64,000 nt of DNA from Candidatus Bacteroides intestinavium (GTDB taxonomy: Bacteria > Bacteroidota > Bacteroidia > Bacteroidales > Bacteroidaceae), in assembly GCA_019118325.1 (NCBI GenBank), contig DWZE01000085.1, positions 1-64,000 of the forward strand, written 5' to 3'. Under the pieces are notes generated by a model. It searched no databases. It was not told the DNA's origin and saw nothing but the letters and a program-made list of their open reading frames with translations. Shown piece by piece: positions 30,044 through 38,232 of the stretch (position 1 is its first letter; every line of letters begins with the position of its first letter). Made by a program: the position numbers and the translations under genes.

Positions 30044-31186
30044 ATGAATTGGAAGAAACATCTGAAGTCCTTAGTCTGGGCATTCGCCATGCCCCTGTTT
30101 TTCATGGCTTGTGATGACAATGACAACAACGGTGGAAACAATGGCGAACAGCCGTTCCGCGCCGAGAGCGGCATTTATGTGTTTAATTCGGGCAATCAGG
30201 GCTCCGGCATCGAGGGGTCGTTGTCCTTTCTGGATCCTTCCGGGCGCGCGTTTAAGAATGAAGTGTTCAAGGAGGTCAACGGGCGCAGCCTGGGCTCTAC
30301 GGTGCAGGACGGCGTCGTGCTGGGAGGCAGCCTGTACATAGCCGTTTCCGAATCGAACACCATCGAGGTGGTGGACAAGAACACGGTGGAGAGCCAGACG
30401 CAGATTTTGCCGGCCACCGGACAGGGTGAACAACCGCGCGACATCGTGACGGACGGAGAGTACGTGTACGTCTCCATGTACGACGGCCATGTGTCGCGCA
30501 TCGACCCGGCCACGAACACCATCGACCGCACCGTCGAGGTGGGGCCCAATCCCGAAGAAATGGCCGTGCTGGACGCTTACCTCTACGTGGTCAACTCAGA
30601 CGGCATGAACTATTCCAACGGCTACGTCAACGGCCGTAGCGTCTCCAAAATCCGCCTGGACGACTTCACGGAAGAAGAGCGGATAGCCGTGGGCGTGAAC
30701 CCCACCAAGATTGTGGCGCATACGGCCTCCGCCAAGCTGTTCGTCATCTGCATGGGCGACTATACGGCGGCCAATCCCAACTCGCTTTGGACGATTGATG
30801 CCCATACGGGCGAAGCGACGGACCTGCAAGCATCGGCTTCCCTGATGTGCCTCTCCGGCCATACGCTCTACACGATATACAACCAGTATGGAAGCCCCGA
30901 GGACAATCGCTACGTCTCCTACAACGCCACGGACAACAGCGTCCTGGACGAGGCCTTCATTCCTGTCATGACGAGCGTCAACGGCTTTACATATAACGTG
31001 GTGGACAATCCCGCCGGCATCGTGGTCAATCCGGCCGACGGGCATATCTTCATCGTCTCCTATACCTCCGACCCCGTCAATGCCTATGCCCTGCCCAGCT
31101 ATGTCTATGAATACGATGCGCAGGGCGAGCTGCAATGCCGCTATGATGTCGGCGTGGGAGCCGTCAATATGCTGGTCTTGGAATAA
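30044..31186 (+). CDS. YncE/DUF5074 beta-propeller lipoprotein, BtuG-like cobalamin-binding surface protein
   Basis: Lipoprotein signal MPLFFMACDDND; propeller repeats; immediately after btuB as in Bacteroides btuB-btuG loci. Confidence 0.82.
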   Translation: MNWKKHLKSLVWAFAMPLFFMACDDNDNNGGNNGEQPFRAESGIYVFNSGNQGSGIEGSLSFLDPSGRAFKNEVFKEVNGRSLGSTVQDGVVLGGSLYIAVSESNTIEVVDKNTVESQTQILPATGQGEQPRDIVTDGEYVYVSMYDGHVSRIDPATNTIDRTVEVGPNPEEMAVLDAYLYVVNSDGMNYSNGYVNGRSVSKIRLDDFTEEERIAVGVNPTKIVAHTASAKLFVICMGDYTAANPNSLWTIDAHTGEATDLQASASLMCLSGHTLYTIYNQYGSPEDNRYVSYNATDNSVLDEAFIPVMTSVNGFTYNVVDNPAGIVVNPADGHIFIVSYTSDPVNAYALPSYVYEYDAQGELQCRYDVGVGAVNMLVLE

Positions 31187-31195
31187 ACACAGAGA

Positions 31196-32338
31196 ATGCG
31201 ACATAGTTATTATTTATTTGTAATGGTAGTTTGGGCTTTGTTCTTCGTCGCTTGTGGCGGCAGGGGCAAGGCCTTTTTGCCTCCCGCCGGGGGCGACACC
31301 CTGGCGTTGCGCCGTGCCGGGAACCTGGTGATAGTGGATTATCCGGAGGGCTACTCCGTGGTCACGCTCCGCAATCCGTGGGACACGTTGCGGACGCTGC
31401 ACACCTATGTGCTGGTGCCCAAGGACCGCCCCTTGCCGGACAGCCTGCCCGCGGGGACGCTGGTGCGGACACCCCTGGCCCGGTCGCTGGTCTATTCGTC
31501 CGTACATTGCGGGTTGCTGGCCGACCTGGGCGTGGCCGATGCCATCGGGGGCGTGTGCGACCTGCGCTACATCCGCTTGCCCCAGGTCGTCGACCGCCAT
31601 GCGCGGGGCGAACTCGTGGATTGCGGCGTGGGAATGAACCCCGACATCGAGCGCGTCATCCAGTTGCATCCCGATGCCATCCTGCTCTCGCCCTTCCAGG
31701 ACAACAACGGCTACGGGCGCATCGGCCGTCTGGGCATCCCCCTGGTGGAATGTGCCGATTATCTGGAGACTTCCGCCCTGGGCCGTGCCGAGTGGATGCG
31801 CTTCTACGGCCGCCTCTACGGGGTGGGCGAACGGGCGGACAGCCTCTTTGCCGAGGTGGAGGAGCGTTATGAGCGCCTGAAGTCGCGGGCGGCGCTTTCG
31901 TCCGTGTCCTTGTCCGTGTTCGGGGATATGATGTACGGGTCGGTGTGGTACGTGCCCGGAGGGCGCAGTCCCATGGGGCGGCTCTATGCCGATGCGTGCG
32001 GGCGCTATGTCTTTGCCGGCGATGCGACCAGCGGTTCCCGGCCGTTGAGCTTCGAGGCCGTGTTCGACCGGGCGCACGAGGCCGACGTCTGGCTCATCAA
32101 GTACAACCGCGAGCGCGACCTGACCTACGCCGACCTGCGAGCCGACCATGCCGGTTATGCGGAGTTCAAGGCGTTCAGGGAGCGTTGCATCTACGGATGT
32201 AACACGGCCCGCGTGGATTTCTACGAAGAAACGCCCTTCCATCCCGATTACCTCCTGTCCGACCTGATACAGATTCTGCATCCGGAGTTGGGCGGTTTGG
32301 GCGGATTGCGTTACTTTTGCAAGCTGAAAGACGAATGA
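31196..32338 (+). CDS. ABC transporter substrate-binding protein, BtuF-like
   Basis: ALRRAGNLVIVDYPEGYSVVTLRNPW; HPDAILLSPFQ; periplasmic-binding-protein family in the cobalamin locus. Confidence 0.85.
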   Translation: MRHSYYLFVMVVWALFFVACGGRGKAFLPPAGGDTLALRRAGNLVIVDYPEGYSVVTLRNPWDTLRTLHTYVLVPKDRPLPDSLPAGTLVRTPLARSLVYSSVHCGLLADLGVADAIGGVCDLRYIRLPQVVDRHARGELVDCGVGMNPDIERVIQLHPDAILLSPFQDNNGYGRIGRLGIPLVECADYLETSALGRAEWMRFYGRLYGVGERADSLFAEVEERYERLKSRAALSSVSLSVFGDMMYGSVWYVPGGRSPMGRLYADACGRYVFAGDATSGSRPLSFEAVFDRAHEADVWLIKYNRERDLTYADLRADHAGYAEFKAFRERCIYGCNTARVDFYEETPFHPDYLLSDLIQILHPELGGLGGLRYFCKLKDE

Positions 32339-32340
32339 AC

Positions 32341-33360
32341 ATGACGAAGGCCGCCCGACATATCTCCCTGCTGCTCCTGCTGATTGTGCTGCTTCTGGCG
32401 GCCAATCTGTTGGTAGGCTCCGTGGCCATTCCAGCGGGGGAGGTCCTCCGCATCCTGATGGGCGAGGATGCCGGGCGCGAGAGTTGGCATTATATCGTGT
32501 GGGAGGCGCGTTTGCCCCAGGCGCTGACAGCCTTGCTGGCGGGCAGTGCGCTGGCGGTGTGCGGCTTACTTTTGCAGACGGCTTTCCGCAATCCTCTGGC
32601 CGGTGCTTCCGTGCTGGGCGTCAACTCCGGTGCCGGCCTGGGCGTGGCGGTGGTGATGCTGCTCTTGGGCGGCAGCATCACGGCGGCTGGCTTCAGTTTT
32701 TCCGGCTTCTTTTCCATATTGCTGGGCGCTTTTGCGGGCGCCATGGCGGTGATGGCGCTTATCCTGTTCTTCTCTACGTTGGTGCGGAGCCATGTGATGT
32801 TGCTCATCATCGGCCTGATGGTGGGCTATCTGGTTTCGTCCGTGGTTTCGTTGCTCAATTTCCTGGCCACGGCCGAGGGGGTGCAGTCCTATATGGTGTG
32901 GGGCATGGGCAATTTCGGGGGCGTTTCCCTGCGGCAGATGCCGGCTTTTGCTGCAGTGGTCCTCCTGGGATTGGCGGGCGCTTTGTTGCTGATAAAGCCT
33001 CTGAATGCTTTGCTCCTGGGCGAGCGCTATGCCGAGAACCTGGGCGTGCGTGTCCGCCGGGTGCGCCATGCGTTGCTGGCGGTGGTGGGCGTGCTGACGG
33101 CGGTGACTACGGCCTTTTGCGGGCCTGTCCTGTTCATCGACCTGGCCGTTCCGCACATCGCCCGTCTGCTGCTGGGGACGGCCAATCACCGGATACTGTT
33201 GCCGGCCACCCTGCTGGCGGGGGGAGCCGTGGCTCTCGCCTGCAACCTGGTTTGTCTCCTGCCGGGCGAGGCCGGGCTGATTCCCTTGAATGCCGTCACC
33301 CCGCTCATTGGTGCGCCCATCGTTATTTATGTGATTGTCAGCCAGCGCGGTATGAAGTGA
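32341..33360 (+). CDS. FecCD/BtuC-family ABC permease
   Basis: VWEARLPQALTALLAGSALAVCGLLLQTAFRNPLAGASVLGVNSGAGLG; exact start uncertain (32317, 32335 or 32341). Confidence 0.93.
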   Translation: MTKAARHISLLLLLIVLLLAANLLVGSVAIPAGEVLRILMGEDAGRESWHYIVWEARLPQALTALLAGSALAVCGLLLQTAFRNPLAGASVLGVNSGAGLGVAVVMLLLGGSITAAGFSFSGFFSILLGAFAGAMAVMALILFFSTLVRSHVMLLIIGLMVGYLVSSVVSLLNFLATAEGVQSYMVWGMGNFGGVSLRQMPAFAAVVLLGLAGALLLIKPLNALLLGERYAENLGVRVRRVRHALLAVVGVLTAVTTAFCGPVLFIDLAVPHIARLLLGTANHRILLPATLLAGGAVALACNLVCLLPGEAGLIPLNAVTPLIGAPIVIYVIVSQRGMK

Positions 33361-33409
33361 CTCCTGTCTTAATTGACATTTGTCAAGTCATCGTATCGCA
33401 CAATTCCCT

Positions 33410-33417
33410 ACTTTTGC
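33410..33417 (+). promoter_or_regulatory. -7 promoter element for the DUF4250 gene
   Basis: TACTTTTG followed by leader ggtattagttttaatggattaaaaagattg. Confidence 0.65.
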
Positions 33418-33456
33418 ACCGGTATTAGTTTTAATGGATTAAAAAGATTGATAATT

Positions 33457-33633
33457 ATGAATTTGCCGGAAGAACCGATGATGCTCTACAGCTTCATCAA
33501 CATGAAGTTGCGTGATTCCTATCCTTCGCTGGATGCTCTTTGTGAGGACCTGAATGTGGAAAAGGATGACATTGTGCGGAAACTCAAGACCGTAGGGTTC
33601 GAGTATAATCCCGTAAAGAACCGCTTCTGGTGA
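33457..33633 (+). CDS. DUF4250 domain-containing protein
   Basis: MNLPEEPMMLYSFINMKLRDSYPSLDALCEDLNVEKDDIVRKLKTVGFEYNPVKNRFW. Confidence 0.9.
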   Translation: MNLPEEPMMLYSFINMKLRDSYPSLDALCEDLNVEKDDIVRKLKTVGFEYNPVKNRFW

Positions 33634-33673
33634 TTGCCGGGGGGCAAATTGCCTGCCCGTCAGGAGAACAAGA

Positions 33674-33712
33674 AAAAGGGTGTGCCTGCTTGATGGGGCA
33701 CACCCTTTTTTC
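33674..33712. terminator. bidirectional Rho-independent terminator
   Basis: aaagggtgtgcc tgcttgatg gggcacacccttttttc between convergent genes. Confidence 0.9.
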
Positions 33713-33766
33713 TTGCCGGTTATCGCGTCTGGCCCGTTCCGGGACAATCTCCCCGGAGTGTCGTCC

Positions 33767-34471
33767 TCAACTCCTGCGGTCCAGGTATTCCTGAAACGTC
33801 TGCTTGTAGCTGTCGCTGATGGGGATGTAGGTTTTGCCGAAGACGATGCGTCCGCGGTCGATGATGCGGATCTTGTCTTTGCGGACGATGTAGGAGCGGT
33901 GGACGCGGATGAACTGCGAGGCGGGCAGGAGGTCTTCCATCGCTTTCATGCTCATCAGCGAGAGGACGGGCTTGGGACTGTCTTCCTCGTATATCTTGAT
34001 GTAGTCCTTCAGCCCCTCCACGTAGAGGATGTTCCGTAATTCTATCTGCACCAGCTTGTATTCGCTCTTCACGAAGATGCTGTCTATTTCTTCCTCCCGG
34101 GGCCGGGCGGATTGCACCCGTTCGAACCAGTGCAGGGCCTTGTCGGCGGCGCGGAGGAAGTCCACGTAGGAGATGGGTTTCAACAGGTAGTCCAAGGCGT
34201 TGACCTTGTAGCCGTCCAGGGCATATTGGTCAAAGGCGGTGGTGAAGACGATGCGCGTGTCCGGCGGCAGTATCTTCGAGAATTCCAGCCCGTTCAGTTC
34301 AGGCATCTGTATGTCGAGGAAAATCAGGTCCACAGGCCGGCCGTTCAGTTCCTTCATGGCCTGCACGGCGCTGGAGTACTTCCCGGTCAGGTCCAGGAAG
34401 GGTGTTTTCCGGACGTAACTCTCCAATAAGTCCAGAGCCAGCGGCTCGTCGTCTACGATGACACATTTCAT
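33767..34471 (-). CDS. LytTR-family response regulator
   Basis: Receiver CVIVDDEPLALDLLESYV...LIFLDIQMPELNG; LytTR IRVHRSYIVRKDKI. Confidence 0.95.
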   Translation of the reverse strand: MKCVIVDDEPLALDLLESYVRKTPFLDLTGKYSSAVQAMKELNGRPVDLIFLDIQMPELNGLEFSKILPPDTRIVFTTAFDQYALDGYKVNALDYLLKPISYVDFLRAADKALHWFERVQSARPREEEIDSIFVKSEYKLVQIELRNILYVEGLKDYIKIYEEDSPKPVLSLMSMKAMEDLLPASQFIRVHRSYIVRKDKIRIIDRGRIVFGKTYIPISDSYKQTFQEYLDRRS

Positions 34472-34479
34472 GTTTTCTC

Positions 34480-35541
34480 TCAGGTTTGTATGGTTAATAC
34501 GGAACGATATTCTTTCTTGTCTTCACTGACGCCCTGCCGCCAGGTGTATCGGCCGGCGTAGGACAGTTCCAGCCGTTTCCGGACCTGCTCCAGGCCGATG
34601 CCGCTGCCGCTCTTGTCTGCCTGTGTCTTGGGGTGGTAGCTGTTGGTGATGTCGCAGCAGATCTGTCCGTCCTTCTCGCTGAACAGGATGCGGATGAAGC
34701 TGGGTTCGGTGGGCGAGATGCCATGCTTGAAGGCATTCTCTATCAGCGAGATGAAGATGAGGGGCGCGATGGGCGTGCGGCTGTCGGGCGGGATGTCGAA
34801 GCGCGTCTCCACGCTGACGTTCTTCGCCAGGCGGATGCGCATCAGTTCGATGTAGTTGCGGTTGAAGTCCATCTCCTTGTCCAGCGTGACCGTCTGCTGC
34901 TGGTTCTCGTAGAGGACGTGGCGGAGCAGGCAGCTCAGTTCCTGCACGGCGGCCTGCGCCTTGTCCGCGTCGAAGGCGATGAGGGCGTAGATGTTGTTCA
35001 GCGTGTTCAGCAGGAAGTGCGGGTTCAGCTGGCTGCGCAGGTTCTTCAGTTCGGCTTCGGTGCGGCTTTTCTCGGCTTCGCGGCGGGCGTCCTCGATTTG
35101 CGTCCATCGTCTGCTCAGCCGGATGGCGATGCTTAGGCCGACGGTGAGCACCATGGAGAACGCATCGCGCAGGAGGAAGAGCCATTTGGGCGGTCCGATG
35201 TGGAAGGGCTGGTCGGGCCTGCCCGGCGGCTGGTGGCGGAACGTATATTCCTGCCAGAGGTGCGAGCCGAAGGCCAGGCAGGCTATCAGCAGGATGTTTA
35301 TCAGGATATACTCTTTCGTCCGCCCGCCGAAGAGATAGCGGGGGATGAGAAAGAGATAGTTGGCATAGAACACGATGAAGAACGTCAGCGGCACGATGCT
35401 GCCGTGGCGCAGGTATTCTCCCCACGTCAGGTTGACTCCGCTGCGGCTCATCATCATGTAGGGGAAACCGAAGACGATGCCCCAGCCGATGATGTGGATG
35501 GCGGCTTCGATGTAGCGCAGATGGGTGTCGGTCTGTTTCAT
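34480..35541 (-). CDS. LytS/YpdA-type sensor histidine kinase
   Basis: AELKNLRSQLNPHFLLNTLNNIYALIAF; LIENAFKHGISP; GSGIGLEQVRKRLEL. Confidence 0.95.
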   Translation of the reverse strand: MKQTDTHLRYIEAAIHIIGWGIVFGFPYMMMSRSGVNLTWGEYLRHGSIVPLTFFIVFYANYLFLIPRYLFGGRTKEYILINILLIACLAFGSHLWQEYTFRHQPPGRPDQPFHIGPPKWLFLLRDAFSMVLTVGLSIAIRLSRRWTQIEDARREAEKSRTEAELKNLRSQLNPHFLLNTLNNIYALIAFDADKAQAAVQELSCLLRHVLYENQQQTVTLDKEMDFNRNYIELMRIRLAKNVSVETRFDIPPDSRTPIAPLIFISLIENAFKHGISPTEPSFIRILFSEKDGQICCDITNSYHPKTQADKSGSGIGLEQVRKRLELSYAGRYTWRQGVSEDKKEYRSVLTIQT

Positions 35542-35621
35542 ACGGCAAATATAGTAATTATTTGGCTACGGGTTGTGAGTTTTTTCAATCCTGGCGGCAG
35601 ATTGCGTGGTTTTTGGGCGGG

Positions 35622-35709
35622 GATATCCCCGCGCCTGGGCGGAGATATCTCCGTCCGTGTCCGCGGATATCCCCGCCCAAGCCTGCGGATATCTCCGTCC
35701 GTGGCTCAT
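35622..35709. repeat. Array C: GATATC-centred palindrome, 22-bp period (35622, 35644, 35666, 35688)
   Basis: Units gatatccccgcgcctgggcgga / gatatctccgtccgtgtccgcg / gatatccccgcccaagcctgcg / gatatctccgtccgtggctcat. Confidence 0.92.
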
Positions 35710-35711
35710 TG

Positions 35712-36932
35712 TTATTCATATCGTATGGCCTCGATGGGATCCAGCTGTGCGGCTTTCTTGGCCGGATACCAGCCGAAGAATACGCCCGTCACCGTGCAGA
35801 CGGCAAAGGACAGGAACACGCTCCATGCCTGGATGTAGATGGGCCAGTGTGCCACGTTCTTCACCACGAACGACGCTCCGCAGCCTATCACCACGCCTAT
35901 CAGTCCGCCCGTGATGCTGATGAGGATGGCCTCGATGAGGAACTGGGCGAGGATGTCGATGCCCCGCGCGCCGACCGACATGCGCAGGCCGATTTCGCGG
36001 GTGCGCTCGGTGACGGAGACGTACATGATGTTCATGATGCCGATGCCGCCCACCACGAGCGAGATGCCCGCGATGCAGGCCAGCAGCGTGGTCATCAGGT
36101 CGGTGGTGCTGTTCAGCATCGAGCTGAGTTCCTGTTGCGAGCGGATGGTGAAGTCGTCCTCGTCATCGGCCTGTAGCTTGTGGTTGCGCCGGAGGATGGT
36201 CGTTATTTCGTCCGTGGCATAGTCCGTCATGTCCTCGCTGAGGGCGGAGGCGAAGACGCCCTCCAGATAGGTCTGGGCCAGCAGGCGCTTCATCACCGTG
36301 GTGTAGGGGGCCAGGACGATGTCGTCCTGGTCCTGGCCCATGGAGTTGTAACCCTTGGACTTGAGGATGCCCACCACGCGGAAGGGCACCTGGTTGAAGC
36401 GGATGACCTTGCCCAACGGGTCTTGCCCGTCGGGGAAGAGGTTGTCGACGATGGTCTGTCCGATGACGCACACCTTGGCCGAGACCTGTATGTCGGCTTC
36501 GGTGAACATCTCGCCTTGCTCGACGGAGAGCTGGCGTATCTCCAGGTATTCCGTGCCCACGCCGCTGATGCTCGAGGGGTAGTTGTTGTTGCCGGCGATG
36601 AGCTGTCCGCTGCTGCTGACGTTGGGGCTGACGGCGGCCAGGAAGTTGGTCTCGTCGCGCAACGATTCATAGTCGGCCAGCTTGAGCGTCTGCATCTCGC
36701 TGGGGTCCATGCGTACGCCGCCCCGCCGCTCGCCGCCGGGGTGTATCATGATGATGTTCGAGCCCATCTCCGAAATCTGGGCCTGGATGCTCTTCTTCGA
36801 GCCTTGGCCGATGGCCAGCATGGTGATGACCGAGGCCACGCCGATGATGATGCCCAGCATCGTGAGGAAGGCGCGCAGTTTGTTGTTGGCCAGGGCGCGC
36901 AGGGCTATCTTGAATAAGTTGGTTCCGTTCAT
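35712..36932 (-). CDS. MacB-type ABC transporter permease
   Basis: ALRALANNKLRAFLTMLGIIIGVASVITMLAIGQG; MacB_PCD and FtsX motifs. Confidence 0.93.
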   Translation of the reverse strand: MNGTNLFKIALRALANNKLRAFLTMLGIIIGVASVITMLAIGQGSKKSIQAQISEMGSNIIMIHPGGERRGGVRMDPSEMQTLKLADYESLRDETNFLAAVSPNVSSSGQLIAGNNNYPSSISGVGTEYLEIRQLSVEQGEMFTEADIQVSAKVCVIGQTIVDNLFPDGQDPLGKVIRFNQVPFRVVGILKSKGYNSMGQDQDDIVLAPYTTVMKRLLAQTYLEGVFASALSEDMTDYATDEITTILRRNHKLQADDEDDFTIRSQQELSSMLNSTTDLMTTLLACIAGISLVVGGIGIMNIMYVSVTERTREIGLRMSVGARGIDILAQFLIEAILISITGGLIGVVIGCGASFVVKNVAHWPIYIQAWSVFLSFAVCTVTGVFFGWYPAKKAAQLDPIEAIRYE

Positions 36933-36940
36933 AAGATGTC

Positions 36941-37057
36941 AGTGATTAGTGATTAGTGGTGAGTGATTAGTGGCCGTGATTAGCGTTTTGTGATAAGTGA
37001 TTGGCCAAGCGTTCATGCCGCAGGGTACTAATCACTAAACACTAATCACTAACCCCT
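36941..37057. repeat. heptamer (GTGATTA/CTAATCA) repeat hairpin between macB ATPase and permease genes
   Basis: agtgattagtgattagtggtgagtgattagt ... actaatcactaaacactaatcactaacccctaatca. Confidence 0.85.
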
Positions 37058-37059
37058 AA

Positions 37060-37806
37060 TCAGTCGTCAATGTTCCTGGGCAGGGCGGCCAGCGCCTCGG
37101 CGGCCGAGAGGATGCGGGGGTTCTCCCGGTCCTCGATGACGTGGCCGTCGCGCAGGCGGATGTTCCGGCTGCTGTATTGGGCGATGTCGGGGTTGTGGGT
37201 GACGAAGATGATGGTGCGTCCCTCGCGGTGCAGCTTCTGGAAGAGGACGAGAATCTCGAAGGACGTGCGCGTGTCCAGGTTGCCCGTGGCCTCGTCCGCC
37301 AGGATGACCGCCGGGTTGTTGACCAGGGCGCGGGCGATGGCCACGCGCTGCATCTGTCCGCCGGACATCTGGTTGGACTTGTGCTCCAGGCGGTCGCCCA
37401 GGCCGACGGCCACCAGCGCGTCCACGGCGCGGCGGCGGCGTTCGGCGGCGCTGACCGAGGGGTTGTACATCAGGGGCAGCTCGACGTTCTCGACGGCCGT
37501 GGTCTTCGGCAGCAGGTTGTAGTTCTGGAAGACGAAGCCGATCTTGCGGTTGCGCAGGATGGCGCGCTGGGGCTTCGACATGGTGCGCACGCTCGTGCCG
37601 TCCAGCAGGTATTCGCCGCTCGTGGGGGTGTCGAGGCAGCCCAGCGTGTTGAGCAGGGTCGATTTGCCCGAACCGGAGGTGCCCATGATGGTGACGAACT
37701 CGCCCTCGCGGATGGAGAACGACACGCCGCGCAGGGCGTGAACGGTTTCGTTGCCCACGATGAAGTTGCGCTTGATATCGTGTAGTTCGATGACGGTTTT
37801 GCTCAT
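37060..37806 (-). CDS. MacB-type ABC transporter ATP-binding protein
   Basis: Walker A MGTSGSGKST, signature MSGGQMQRVAIARAL, Walker B ILADEATG; start moved from 37914 to MSKTVIELHDIKRNF. Confidence 0.95.
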   Translation of the reverse strand: MSKTVIELHDIKRNFIVGNETVHALRGVSFSIREGEFVTIMGTSGSGKSTLLNTLGCLDTPTSGEYLLDGTSVRTMSKPQRAILRNRKIGFVFQNYNLLPKTTAVENVELPLMYNPSVSAAERRRRAVDALVAVGLGDRLEHKSNQMSGGQMQRVAIARALVNNPAVILADEATGNLDTRTSFEILVLFQKLHREGRTIIFVTHNPDIAQYSSRNIRLRDGHVIEDRENPRILSAAEALAALPRNIDD

Positions 37807-37843
37807 AAGTAAGTAATCAGAATGAAATGATAATTTATCGGTG

Positions 37844-37960
37844 TGATTCTTTAGACGCAGATGACGCGGATGACGCAGATTCATTTTCTTTATTGACTGA
37901 TTATCCGTTATCAAAGATTATGGCTCAGCGGCATCAGCGTCATCTGCGTCTAAAGAATCA
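37844..37960. repeat. perfect 24-nt inverted repeat upstream of macB ATPase gene
   Basis: 37844-37867 tgattctttagacgcagatgacgc is the exact reverse complement of 37937-37960. Confidence 0.92.
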
Positions 37961-38085
37961 AATTCCTGTTTATCGTATAAACTAAATATCAACATCTACT
38001 TATTATATATAATAATGTAGGATGGAAAATGAAGCGTGGGGGACGGGGATTTGGCCCGTTTCCTCAATATTTATTACTCGAATGC

Positions 38086-38215
38086 AAACGCGCCGTATTG
38101 TCGTTGAAAATGCGCAGTATCGCCGTTAAAAATGCGCAGTATCGCGTTTTCAACGCCGCTATAGTGTCGTTGAAACTGCGTCAAGGCGCGTTTGTAACGA
38201 CAATACGTCGCGTTT
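38086..38215. repeat. Second 22-bp-period array (GCGCAGTATCGCCGTTAAAAAT-like), bracketed by 20-bp inverted repeats
   Basis: Units at 38090, 38112, 38134 and 38178 (gcgccgtattgtcgttgaaaat / gcgcagtatcgccgttaaaaat / ...); 38086-38105 vs 38196-38215 reverse complement 19/20. Confidence 0.8.
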
Positions 38216-38232
38216 CCGGCCCGGACGCGGGG

